Program-made: the position numbers and the translations under genes
NCBI GenBank assembly: GCA_041396685.1
Contig: JAWKYD010000005.1
Span: 330,970-394,969 of the forward strand
Direction of reading: 5' to 3'
Length of the DNA stretch: 64,000 bases
Source: JAUIAI01 sp041396685
GTDB lineage: Bacteria > Pseudomonadota > Gammaproteobacteria > Burkholderiales > Burkholderiaceae_E
Notes under the pieces: generated by a model
Seen by the model: the letters and a program-made list of their open reading frames with translations, nothing else
Told to the model about the DNA's origin: nothing
Database searches by the model: none
Shown here: positions 8,492 through 15,853 of the stretch, in pieces
Position numbering within the stretch: the stretch's first letter is position 1
Layout of the letters: every line of letters begins with the position of its first letter

Positions 8492-9661
8492 ATGAACATC
8501 AAGAAAGCCAAGTTCTGGGGCTACGAACGCGAAAACGGCCGGGTCGGCGTGCGCAATCACGTCATCATCCTGCCGGTGGACGACCTGTCCAACGCCGCTT
8601 CCCTGGCCGTCGAGGCCCAAATCAAGGGTACGATGGCGATTCCCCATCCGTACGGCCGGCTGCAGTTCGGCGCCGACCTCGACCTGCACTTCCGCACCCT
8701 CATCGGCACCGGCTGCAATCCGAATGTCGCCGCGGTGGTGGTCATCGGCATCGAGCCGGGCTGGACGCAAAAGGTGGTCGACGGCATTGCGGCCAGCGGC
8801 AAGCCCGTGGCCGGCTTCTCGATCGAACACAACGGCGACATCGCCACGATCGCCGCCGCCGCGCATGCCGCCTACAGGTTCAAGAAGCATGCCACCACGT
8901 TGCAGCGCACCCAGCACCCGATTCACAAACTCTGGGTGTCGACCAAGTGCGGCGAGTCCGACACCACCTCGGGCTGCGGTGCCAATCCGACGGTCGGCAA
9001 TGCTTTCGACAAGCTCTACGAAGCCAAGACAACCCTGGTATTCGGCGAAACCACCGAGTTGACCGGTGGCGAACACCTGGTTGCGGCACGCTGCCGCACG
9101 CCCAAGATACGCGAGCAGTTCCAGGCGATGTTCGATCGCTATCAAGCCGTCATCGATCGCCATAAGACCAGCGATCTGTCCGAGTCGCAACCGACCAAGG
9201 GCAACATCGCCGGCGGCCTGACCACGATCGAGGAAAAAGCGCTCGGCAACATCCAGAAGATCGGCAAGAAGTGCGTCGTCGACGGCGTGCTCGACAAGGC
9301 CGAGGAACCCACCGGCAAAGGTCTGTGGTTCATGGACTCGTCGTCGGCCGCGGCCGAAATGGTCACGCTGTGCGCGGCCGCCGGCTTTGCCGTGCATTTC
9401 TTTCCCACCGGCCAGGGCAACGTGATCGGCAACCCGATCCTGCCGGTGATCAAGATCTGCGCGAATCCCAAGACCGTGCGCACGATGCCCGAGCACATCG
9501 ACGTCGACACCTCCGGCCTGTTGCGTCGCGAATTGACGCTCGATGACGCCGGCGATGCGCTGCTCGACTGCATGCTGCGCACCGCCAACGGCGAATGGAC
9601 GGCGGCCGAGTTGCTCGGCCACCGCGAGTTCGTCCTCACACGGCTCTACGAGAGCGCCTGA
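8492..9661 (+). CDS. suyB: (2R)-sulfolactate sulfo-lyase, beta subunit
   Basis: A 389-residue protein of the UxaA/GarD C-terminal dehydratase family. It has GYERENGRVGVRNHVIILP at the start, LIGTGCNPN in the first third, KCGESDTTSGCGANPTVGNAFD in the middle (conserved cysteines expected to bind the iron centre) and FPTGQGNVIGNPILPVIKIC near the end. With SuyA it forms the sulfo-lyase that releases sulfite from R-sulfolactate and leaves pyruvate. The small separate alpha subunit and the downstream hpsN support SuyB over a sugar-acid dehydratase. It is part of a tight five-gene plus-strand operon. Confidence 0.88.
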   Translation: MNIKKAKFWGYERENGRVGVRNHVIILPVDDLSNAASLAVEAQIKGTMAIPHPYGRLQFGADLDLHFRTLIGTGCNPNVAAVVVIGIEPGWTQKVVDGIAASGKPVAGFSIEHNGDIATIAAAAHAAYRFKKHATTLQRTQHPIHKLWVSTKCGESDTTSGCGANPTVGNAFDKLYEAKTTLVFGETTELTGGEHLVAARCRTPKIREQFQAMFDRYQAVIDRHKTSDLSESQPTKGNIAGGLTTIEEKALGNIQKIGKKCVVDGVLDKAEEPTGKGLWFMDSSSAAAEMVTLCAAAGFAVHFFPTGQGNVIGNPILPVIKICANPKTVRTMPEHIDVDTSGLLRRELTLDDAGDALLDCMLRTANGEWTAAELLGHREFVLTRLYESA

Positions 9662-9678
9662 GCCTCCGGGAGACCTCG

Positions 9679-10992
9679 ATGGCCATCACGATCCTCAAGC
9701 AGGCGAGCAAGACACCCGACACCGAAACCGGCACCGCCAGGTCGGTCGTCGAGTCCATGCTCACGGACATCCGCGCGCGCGGCGAAGCCGCCGTGCGCGA
9801 ACACGCCAAGCGGCTCGATCACTGGGATGGCGACATCGTCATGAGCGAGGCGGCGATCGCGGCGCGCATTCGTGACGTGCCCGCCGGCGTGCGCGCCGAC
9901 ATCGAATTCGCTACCGCTCAGGTGCGTCGGTTCGCGCAGGCGCAACGCGATTCGCTTGCCGAGTTCGAGGTCGAGGTCTCCCCGGGTCTGGTCACCGGCC
10001 AGCGGCTGGTGCCCTGCAACGTCGCCGGGTGTTATGTACCCACCGGCCGCTATGCGCACATCGCATCGGCCTACATGAGCGTGGCCACTGCCAAGACGGC
10101 CGGCGTGCCCACGGTGGTCGCCTGCTCCACGCCCTACAAGGGCGAGGGCATCCATCCGTATGTGCTCTACGCCATGCGCGCCGCCGGCGCCGACGTGATC
10201 ATGACGCTCGGCGGCGTGCAGGCGATCGCCGCGATGGCCTTCGGCCTGTTCACGGGCAAGCCGGCGGACATCATCGTCGGGCCGGGCAACAAGTTCGTCG
10301 CCGAGGCCAAACGCATGCTGTTCGGCCAGGTCGGCATCGACGTGTTCGCCGGCCCATCGGAGGTCGCCGTGATCGCCGACGAAACGGCCGACCCGGAGAT
10401 CGTCGCCAGCGATCTGGTCGGTCAGGCCGAGCACGGACACGAGTCCCCGGCCTGGCTGTTCACCACCTCGCGCACGCTCGCCGAGGCCGTGATGCGGCGC
10501 GTGCCCGAACTGATCGAGACACTGCCACCGACCGCCCGTGACGCGGCCGGTGCGGCCTGGCGCGACTACGGCGAGGTGGTGCTGTGCGACACACGCGAGG
10601 AAGTCGCGCGGGTGTCCGACGAACACGCCTCGGAGCATCTCGAGGTCCAGGCGGCCGATCTCGACTGGTGGCTGGCCCGGCTTACCAACTACGGCTCGCT
10701 TTTCCTCGGCGAGGAGACCACGGTCACCTATGGTGACAAGGTCAGCGGTCCCAATCACATCCTGCCCACCAAGGGCGCGGCACGCTATTCGGCTGGTTTG
10801 TCCGTGCACAAGTTCATCAAGCCGCTGACCTGGCAACGGGCGAGCCGGGAGGCCAACCGCGAGCTCGGCGCGGCCGCCGCGCGCATCTCGCGGCTCGAGG
10901 GCATGGAGGCACACGCGCGCACGGCCGACGACCGGCTGGCCAAGTACTTCAGCGACGAGCCCTTCGACAAGGGCGCGCCGGTGCGCGACTGA
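9679..10992 (+). CDS. hpsN: Sulfopropanediol 3-dehydrogenase
   Basis: A 437-residue member of the histidinol dehydrogenase family. It keeps the family's zinc-site and active-site segments: DLVGQAEHGHESP (Gln and His ligands), SEHLEVQ (catalytic Glu-His) and KVSGPNHILPT. HisD itself belongs to histidine operons, whereas this gene follows suyAB, the classic setting of HpsN. HpsN oxidises R-2,3-dihydroxypropane-1-sulfonate to R-sulfolactate with two NAD+. The ATG at 9679 follows CGGGAG, and longer upstream readings overlap suyB. Its product is the SuyAB substrate, so the three genes form a complete route from R-DHPS to pyruvate and sulfite. Confidence 0.87.
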   Translation: MAITILKQASKTPDTETGTARSVVESMLTDIRARGEAAVREHAKRLDHWDGDIVMSEAAIAARIRDVPAGVRADIEFATAQVRRFAQAQRDSLAEFEVEVSPGLVTGQRLVPCNVAGCYVPTGRYAHIASAYMSVATAKTAGVPTVVACSTPYKGEGIHPYVLYAMRAAGADVIMTLGGVQAIAAMAFGLFTGKPADIIVGPGNKFVAEAKRMLFGQVGIDVFAGPSEVAVIADETADPEIVASDLVGQAEHGHESPAWLFTTSRTLAEAVMRRVPELIETLPPTARDAAGAAWRDYGEVVLCDTREEVARVSDEHASEHLEVQAADLDWWLARLTNYGSLFLGEETTVTYGDKVSGPNHILPTKGAARYSAGLSVHKFIKPLTWQRASREANRELGAAAARISRLEGMEAHARTADDRLAKYFSDEPFDKGAPVRD

Positions 10993-11007
10993 ACCCGCTC
11001 TGCTCCC

Positions 11008-11778
11008 ATGCGTGACACCCTGCTCGCACAGTTCGACCTCACCGACCGGCACGCGGTGGTCTCCGGCGGCAACAGCGGTATCGGCGAGGCCATGGCGCTC
11101 GCCCTCGGTCTGGCGGGCGCGCGGCTCACCTTGATCGCCCGCCGGCAGGACAGACTCGATCGAGCCCGCAGCCGTTTCGAGGGACTGGGTATCACCTGCG
11201 ACACGGTTGCCGCGGATCTGGCCGAGGCCGCGCCGACCCGGCGAGCCGGCGAACGCATCGCCGAAGCTGGCGGCGCCGACATCCTGGTCAATGCCGCCGG
11301 CATCAACTTGCGCGAGCCCTTCGAACAGGTGTCGGCCGAAGCCTTCGATCGTCATATGGCGGTGCATCTGCGCGCTCCGTTCCTGCTCACGCAAGTGCTG
11401 GCGCCCGGCATGCGGGACCGCGGTTATGGCCGCATCATCAATCTGGCCTCGCTGCAGTCGAGTCGTGCCTTCGCCGACAGCGCGCCCTACGGTGCGGCCA
11501 AGGGCGGCATCGTGCAACTGACGCGCGCGATCGCGCAGGCGTGGTCGGCCTACGGCATCACCTGCAACGCGATCGGACCCGGCTTCTTTCCCACCGAACT
11601 GACGGCGCCGGTGTTCGCCGATGCCGAACGGGCGCAGGCGCTGGCCCGGCAGACCGCGATCGGTCGCAATGGCCGGCTCGACGATCTGCACGGCATCACG
11701 GTGTTCCTGGCCAGCCCCGCGTCGGCCTACGTCACCGGCCAGACGATCATGGTCGATGGCGGCTTCACGGCCAAATGA
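11008..11778 (+). CDS. SDR-family oxidoreductase of the sulfopropanediol operon
   Basis: A 256-residue classical short-chain dehydrogenase. It has the cofactor motif SGGNSGIGEAMA, NAAG, a catalytic serine region (LASLQSS) and the YGAAKGG catalytic Tyr-Lys pair. The last segment (YVTGQTIMVDGGFTAK) is usual for gluconate 5-dehydrogenase-like SDRs. It lies 15 bases after hpsN and overlaps the regulator gene by four bases. By context it may interconvert DHPS enantiomers through the 2-keto compound, as reported for the HpsO and HpsP dehydrogenases, or act on a related polyol sulfonate. This role is inferred from position only. Confidence 0.82.
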   Translation: MRDTLLAQFDLTDRHAVVSGGNSGIGEAMALALGLAGARLTLIARRQDRLDRARSRFEGLGITCDTVAADLAEAAPTRRAGERIAEAGGADILVNAAGINLREPFEQVSAEAFDRHMAVHLRAPFLLTQVLAPGMRDRGYGRIINLASLQSSRAFADSAPYGAAKGGIVQLTRAIAQAWSAYGITCNAIGPGFFPTELTAPVFADAERAQALARQTAIGRNGRLDDLHGITVFLASPASAYVTGQTIMVDGGFTAK

Positions 11779-12515
11779 GCGGTGAATCGCTGAGTCTGAA
11801 CAGCCGCGGCCCGTTGTACCGGGCCGCACGTGAGAACCTGTTACGCGACCTGGCTCTGGGCCGATACTCGCCCGGCGCACGCCTGCCGGCCGAGCGCGAG
11901 CTCTCGGCCCAGTACGGCATCAGCATCGGCACGCTGCGGAAAGCGGTCGACGAGCTGGTCGCCGAGGGTCTGCTCGTGCGCCGCCAGGGCAGCGGCACGT
12001 TCGTCGCCAGCCACGACCGCGAGCGACTGCGCTACGCGTTCTTCCACATGGTGCCGCACGACGGCGAGAAGACCGGCTATCCGGTGCCCGAGCTGCAGTC
12101 GTTCGCGCGCGGCCGGCTCGATGCGACGGCAGCCGACAAGCTGCAACAGCCGGTCGGCGCACCCTGCTGGAACATCCGCAACCGGCTGGCTCTCGATGGT
12201 ACGGCCGTGATGATCGACGACATCTGGCTGGCCAGCGCACGCTTTCCCCGCCTGTCCGCATCGGTGGTTCGCAACCGTCCGAGCACCTTGTACAACCTCT
12301 ACGAGTCTTCGTTCGGCCTGACGGTGGCGCGCACCTCGGAGCGCTTGCGTGCCAGCGCGGCACCGGCCGCCATCGCCCGTCTGCTGGGTGTGCCGTCCGG
12401 CGCACCGGTGCTGGTGATCCGCCGGGTCGCCTATGGCTATCGCCACGACCCGATCGAATGGCGGATTTCGCACGCCAACACCGCCGCGCACGAGTACTTC
12501 AGCGAACTGGCCTAG
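11775..12515 (+). CDS. GntR-family (HutC/UTRA) transcriptional regulator
   Basis: A 246-residue regulator. The N-terminal winged helix shows GRYSPGARLPAERELSAQYGIS followed by LRKAVDELVAEGLLVRRQGSGTFVAS, the HutC-type GntR signature. About residues 90-246 form a UTRA ligand-binding domain. The ATG overlaps the SDR stop (ATGA), so it is translated with the operon and probably controls it, sensing DHPS or sulfolactate. A likely target is the palindromic region before suyA. The effector is inferred. Confidence 0.9.
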   Translation: MSGESLSLNSRGPLYRAARENLLRDLALGRYSPGARLPAERELSAQYGISIGTLRKAVDELVAEGLLVRRQGSGTFVASHDRERLRYAFFHMVPHDGEKTGYPVPELQSFARGRLDATAADKLQQPVGAPCWNIRNRLALDGTAVMIDDIWLASARFPRLSASVVRNRPSTLYNLYESSFGLTVARTSERLRASAAPAAIARLLGVPSGAPVLVIRRVAYGYRHDPIEWRISHANTAAHEYFSELA

Positions 12516-12847
12516 CCGGGCTTCAGCGGCCGTCGTACCGCACGAGACTCGGATCGCCGCGCCGACCCTGACACAGCTTGTGACACCCGCTGGTGCACCG
12601 AAGGCGGCACCCGTGCGTGAACGAGGCGTTGCGATGCCGCGCGGGCCCACGATTCACTGCCCGAATGAACCCGCGGGGCGCGGCCGGGCGCGCGGGCCTT
12701 GCCATCAGCCAATGAATGGCATGGCGGGCGGCTGGCGCGCTCCCGTCTGCCGGGATGCCCGCACCGGGTTCATGTCACTCGGGAGGCGATTTCGGCTGCC
12801 TGCTAAGCTGAACCGCCGCCGGCACATCTTTGTGGGAGGTTTCGACC
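12516..12847. other. Gene-free stretch between the sulfonate operon and the Ubl operon
   Basis: About 330 bases with no convincing gene on either strand; short readings here have atypical, Arg- and Pro-rich composition. The last 60 bases hold a likely promoter for the next operon (GCTAAGCT as a possible -10 region near 12802-12809) and the ribosome binding site GGGAGG at 12834-12839. No hairpin with a T-run was seen after the GntR gene. Confidence 0.5.
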
Positions 12848-13192
12848 GTGCCAAGACTGCTGCTGCTTTTCGGTTTGCTGCTCGCCGGTGCCTTGCTGCT
12901 GCGCCAGCTCATCGAGGCCAACACGCGCGAGCGCCAGACCTACCGACCGCGCCGCTCCCGCGCTCAACACGCGCCTGGCGGTGCGATGTTCATCGCCCGA
13001 CGAGCCGATCTCGCCGGCCTGCGCGACGCGTTCAGCGCCGAGCCGATCGATCCCGGCCGGGCGCTCGTGCGCTGCGCCCGGTGCCAGTCGGTGTACCACG
13101 CCGACAGCCTCGTGACGCTACGACGCGAGAACGGTGGCCGCTGTGCAACCTGCCGGGCCAGCGCATTCGACGAGGTCGAAGTCGTCGATTGA
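12848..13192 (+). CDS. Membrane-anchored RING-like zinc protein (candidate E3) of the Ubl operon
   Basis: A 114-residue protein starting at GTG, chosen because GGGAGG lies 8 bases upstream. Residues 3-20 are a single hydrophobic helix (signal anchor), followed by an Arg-rich linker. The C-terminal part carries a compact treble-clef-like set: C76-x2-C79, H84, and C99-x2-C102, in the pattern CARCQSVYHADSL...GGRCATC. This resembles the prokaryotic RING families predicted to work with bacterial E1/E2/Ubl/JAB genes. It has fewer metal ligands than a canonical eight-ligand RING, so a plain zinc ribbon is the alternative. It is the first gene of the five-gene operon. If it is an E3, conjugation would take place at the inner membrane. 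Confidence 0.65.
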   Translation: MPRLLLLFGLLLAGALLLRQLIEANTRERQTYRPRRSRAQHAPGGAMFIARRADLAGLRDAFSAEPIDPGRALVRCARCQSVYHADSLVTLRRENGGRCATCRASAFDEVEVVD

Positions 13193-13211
13193 CGCGCGCC
13201 GCCCCGCTGCC

Positions 13212-14405
13212 ATGAGCAACGACCGATATCTCCGTCATACGCAGATCGACGGCCTGTCGCAGGATGCGCTCGGCGCCTCGAGCGTGTTGGTGCTGGGCGC
13301 CGGCGCGATCGGCAACGAGGTCGTCAAGAACCTGGCCCTGCTCGGCTGTGGGCGGATCACGATCGTCGATCGTGACCGGGTCGAGCGCCACAATCTGACC
13401 CGCAGCGTACTGCTACGCGAGGCCGACATCGGCCGCGACAAGGCGAGCGCCGTCGCGGAACGCGCAAGCGCACTCGATCCGGCGGTCGGCGTCGAGCCGG
13501 TAGTCGGCGATCTGTTTCGCTGCCTGGGCCCGGACACGGTACGAGCGCACGATGTGGTGATTGGCGCCCTGGACAACTTCGAGGCCCGCATACGTGCCAA
13601 TCAATTGTGCCTGCTGAGTGCGGTGCCCTATGTGGACGCCGCCATCGACGCGCGCGCTGCGAGCGTGTCGGTGTTTCCGTTTGCGGCCGGCCGACCGGTG
13701 GCCTGTTACGAGTGCGGATTGCCCGCCAGCGTGCATCGGCGACTCGCCGAACGCATGGGCTGCGGCGGGCTGCTGCGCGCAGCGCTCGCCGAGCGCATCA
13801 TGCCGACCACCACACTGACGAGCAGCATCGCCGCGGCGTTTGCGGTCGGTGAAGCCCTGAAGCTCGCCGGCTGCGACCAACGCGTGTCGGCTCCGACGCA
13901 GGCGGGCCGGATCTTCATCGACAGTCTGACCGGTAATGCGCAACGCAGCGGGCTCGCGCCCGCCGACTTGTGCCCGGGCTGCGGTCTACTGCCCTCGCCT
14001 GCCCGTTGGCTCGGCCGGGCCGGCTCGATCGACGGGGCGCTGGCGCTCTTCGACGATCCACGAGGCCGTCGAACGTATCGCTTCAGCGACCCCCTGGTCT
14101 GGGGTTGCGCGTGCACACGTTGCGCACGAGAGCCCGCCGGGGGACGCTTCGTCGGCCGCCGCGCAGCCGCACTGAGCGAGGCGATCACTCGCTGCGCCCA
14201 TTGCGCCACGACGAGCGTCCTGGTCGAAGTGCGCGATCAGGCCGATGGCGCAGCCTTGCGCGAACGATTCGCAGACCGTCTGCCCGAGTCGGTCTGGCTG
14301 CTCGATGACGACCGCCTCGTCGGCCTCGACGGATCGCACGGCCCGGTGCGCGCCGACGAACCCTCTTGCACCGATTCCAACGCGCATCCCAGGAGATCCG
14401 CATGA
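13212..14405 (+). CDS. E1-like ThiF/MoeB-family adenylating enzyme
   Basis: A 397-residue E1-like enzyme expected to adenylate the C-terminus of the Ubl encoded next. It shows GAGAIG (29-34), the ATP site residues D53, R64 in NLTR, K77 in GRDK and D121 in ALDN, and the zinc cysteines C165/C168 (CYEC) with C254/C257 (CPGC). After about residue 270 comes an extra C-terminal region with a second cysteine cluster (C299, C301, C304, C328, C331). The thioester cysteine is not obvious; C184 in the crossover-loop region is one candidate, and MPTTTLT stands where many E1s have a Cys. The stop overlaps the Ubl start (ATGA). It is not a thiamine or molybdopterin enzyme by context. Confidence 0.9.
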   Translation: MSNDRYLRHTQIDGLSQDALGASSVLVLGAGAIGNEVVKNLALLGCGRITIVDRDRVERHNLTRSVLLREADIGRDKASAVAERASALDPAVGVEPVVGDLFRCLGPDTVRAHDVVIGALDNFEARIRANQLCLLSAVPYVDAAIDARAASVSVFPFAAGRPVACYECGLPASVHRRLAERMGCGGLLRAALAERIMPTTTLTSSIAAAFAVGEALKLAGCDQRVSAPTQAGRIFIDSLTGNAQRSGLAPADLCPGCGLLPSPARWLGRAGSIDGALALFDDPRGRRTYRFSDPLVWGCACTRCAREPAGGRFVGRRAAALSEAITRCAHCATTSVLVEVRDQADGAALRERFADRLPESVWLLDDDRLVGLDGSHGPVRADEPSCTDSNAHPRRSA

Positions 14406-14671
14406 AGCCATTGCAACGAACCGACGAGCTGTCGCTGACGGTCCGCACGGCCGATCAGACGCGCCGCGCGGCCGTCGACATCTCGCCGCAGCAGACGGCC
14501 GCCGAGGTCATTCAGAGCGCGGCCGAGAACTGGTCCCTGCCGACGGACACCGACTACACGCTGGTCAACGTGAGCACCGGGCAGACCCTCCAGCCGTCGA
14601 GCCGGCTCGGGGATGCGGTCCGGCCAGGTGACACGCTCGAGGTCCAGCCCGTGCTCGTCGCGGGTCGATGA
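14402..14671 (+). CDS. Ubiquitin-like protein (YukD-like beta-grasp)
   Basis: An 89-residue protein with the pattern of a single beta-grasp domain: strands near LSLTVRT and AAVDI, a helix over TAAEVIQSAAENW, strands near YTLVNV and the GDTLEVQPVL tail. The spacing recalls YukD/EsaB-type Ubls. The C-terminus is ...VLVAGR, so a single glycine precedes one arginine rather than the usual di-glycine. AGGAGA lies six bases upstream of the ATG, and its ends overlap the E1 and E2 genes by four bases each. The lone terminal Arg could be trimmed by the JAB peptidase to expose Gly; this is inference. Confidence 0.8.
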   Translation: MKPLQRTDELSLTVRTADQTRRAAVDISPQQTAAEVIQSAAENWSLPTDTDYTLVNVSTGQTLQPSSRLGDAVRPGDTLEVQPVLVAGR

Positions 14672-15261
14672 GCGGCCTGGCGAGTCGGCGCCAGGCCGAC
14701 CTGGAGCGGGTGCGCCGGCTGGTCCAGGGCAGCCGGGGCGAACTCGAACTACTGCCCGGCTCGGGAGAGTCGCGCCTGCATGTCCGCGTGCACCGGCCGA
14801 CCGCCGCAGACCGGCACTATCCGCGGAACGTACTTCCCGGCTTCGAGCTGGTCATCGATCTGCCGGCCCGCTATCCGTTCGAGCCGCCGACCGTGCGCCT
14901 GGGCAGCGCACGCGTGTTCCATCCGAACGTGTTCGAGTCCGGCGTGGTCTGCGTCGGCAGCCGCTGGCAATCCGGCGAAGGGCTGGATCTCTACCTGATG
15001 CGCGTGGTGCGTCTGCTGCTTTTCGACGGCATGCTGGTCAATTTACAGTCGGTCGCCCACGACGCCGCGGGCCGGTGGTATGCCCGCGCGCGTCGTGAGC
15101 ATCCGGATGCGTTTCCGACCGCGACCATCGACTGGCGCGGCGAGACCGATCGCATCGTGCGCGAGTGTCCGCACTGCCACGCGCGCTTGCGCCTGCCGGC
15201 GGCGCGCCAGGGCTGGGTGGATTGCCCGCGTTGCGGCCAGCCGTTCGAGGCGCGCACGTGA
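14668..15261 (+). CDS. E2-like ubiquitin-conjugating enzyme with C-terminal zinc ribbon
   Basis: A 197-residue protein. About residues 15-145 match the UBC (E2) fold: FELVIDLPARYPFEPPTV, then the HPN motif at 85-87 and a candidate active-site cysteine C95 in SGVVCVG, exactly in the order and spacing of eukaryotic E2s. After the fold comes a zinc ribbon with CPHC (167-170) and CPRC (186-189). E2s take the Ubl from E1 on the cysteine and pass it to targets. The neighbours are E1, Ubl, RING-like and JAB genes, with ATGA overlap at the start. The added zinc ribbon may serve for target or nucleic acid binding, which is a guess. Confidence 0.9.
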   Translation: MSGLASRRQADLERVRRLVQGSRGELELLPGSGESRLHVRVHRPTAADRHYPRNVLPGFELVIDLPARYPFEPPTVRLGSARVFHPNVFESGVVCVGSRWQSGEGLDLYLMRVVRLLLFDGMLVNLQSVAHDAAGRWYARARREHPDAFPTATIDWRGETDRIVRECPHCHARLRLPAARQGWVDCPRCGQPFEART

Positions 15262-15265
15262 CCGG

Positions 15266-15841
15266 GTGGGCGAAGCCGTGAAATGGCGCGACCAATCACC
15301 GTCACCGGCACTGCCGAATGCCGGGTGCGTGCCGACGGGCGACGACCTGACGGTCCTGGCCGGGCAGCACCCCGAGGGCATTCGTCATCCACTGCTGAGT
15401 ATCACGCCGCAGGTTCTCACCGCCGCGCTCACGCATCTGCGCACGGCATCGTTCGAACAGGGCGGACTGCTCGTGGGATCGGCTTGGTCGGCACCCGGCG
15501 GTCCGCCCGAGCAGCCCGCGCGGATACGCGTGCTGGCCGCGGTTCCGGCGCGTGAGCAAGTGGGCGATGCCGTGTCCTTGCGCATGGCCGGCACGGTTTG
15601 GAGCGATGCCAATTCGTTGCTCGACCGTCTGCGCGCGAGACAGCCCGAGGCGCGAATCGTCGGTTGGTATCACAGCCATCCGGATCTGGGCGCGTTCTTC
15701 AGTGCCACCGACCGACGCACGCATCGGGCATTCTTCATGCACAGCTACAGCGTGGGCTGGGTAATCGACCCGGTTCGCGCGGAGCACGCGGCGTTTCTAG
15801 GTAAGAATTGTCAGATGATATGCGTGCATCTCGAGGCATGA
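15266..15841 (+). CDS. JAB/JAMM-family isopeptidase of the Ubl operon
   Basis: A protein of about 191 residues with the complete JAMM zinc metalloprotease motif: catalytic E64 (FEQGG), H136-S-H138, then S146 and D149, i.e. HxHx7Sx2D. JAB proteins in such operons mature the Ubl or remove it from targets. The conserved domain starts near residue 40 (HPLLSITPQVL). The start is uncertain: GTG at 15266 (used here, four bases after the E2 stop codon) and GTG at 15278 are both possible and neither has a strong ribosome binding site. It ends 12 bases before egtB. Confidence 0.9.
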   Translation: MGEAVKWRDQSPSPALPNAGCVPTGDDLTVLAGQHPEGIRHPLLSITPQVLTAALTHLRTASFEQGGLLVGSAWSAPGGPPEQPARIRVLAAVPAREQVGDAVSLRMAGTVWSDANSLLDRLRARQPEARIVGWYHSHPDLGAFFSATDRRTHRAFFMHSYSVGWVIDPVRAEHAAFLGKNCQMICVHLEA

Positions 15842-15853
15842 CGAGAACGATCC

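Noticed and set aside
9679..10992. Histidinol dehydrogenase (HisD) of histidine synthesis
   Set aside because: The gene follows suyAB in one operon and no other his gene is near, so HpsN is the better call.
9646..11880. Minus-strand reading of 744 codons opposite hpsN and the SDR gene
   Set aside because: Antisense of two well-supported genes, low-complexity His/Arg/Gly-rich text, no start signal.
13212..14405. MoeB or ThiF of cofactor synthesis
   Set aside because: No thiamine or molybdopterin gene is close, and the direct neighbours are Ubl, E2, JAB and RING-like genes.
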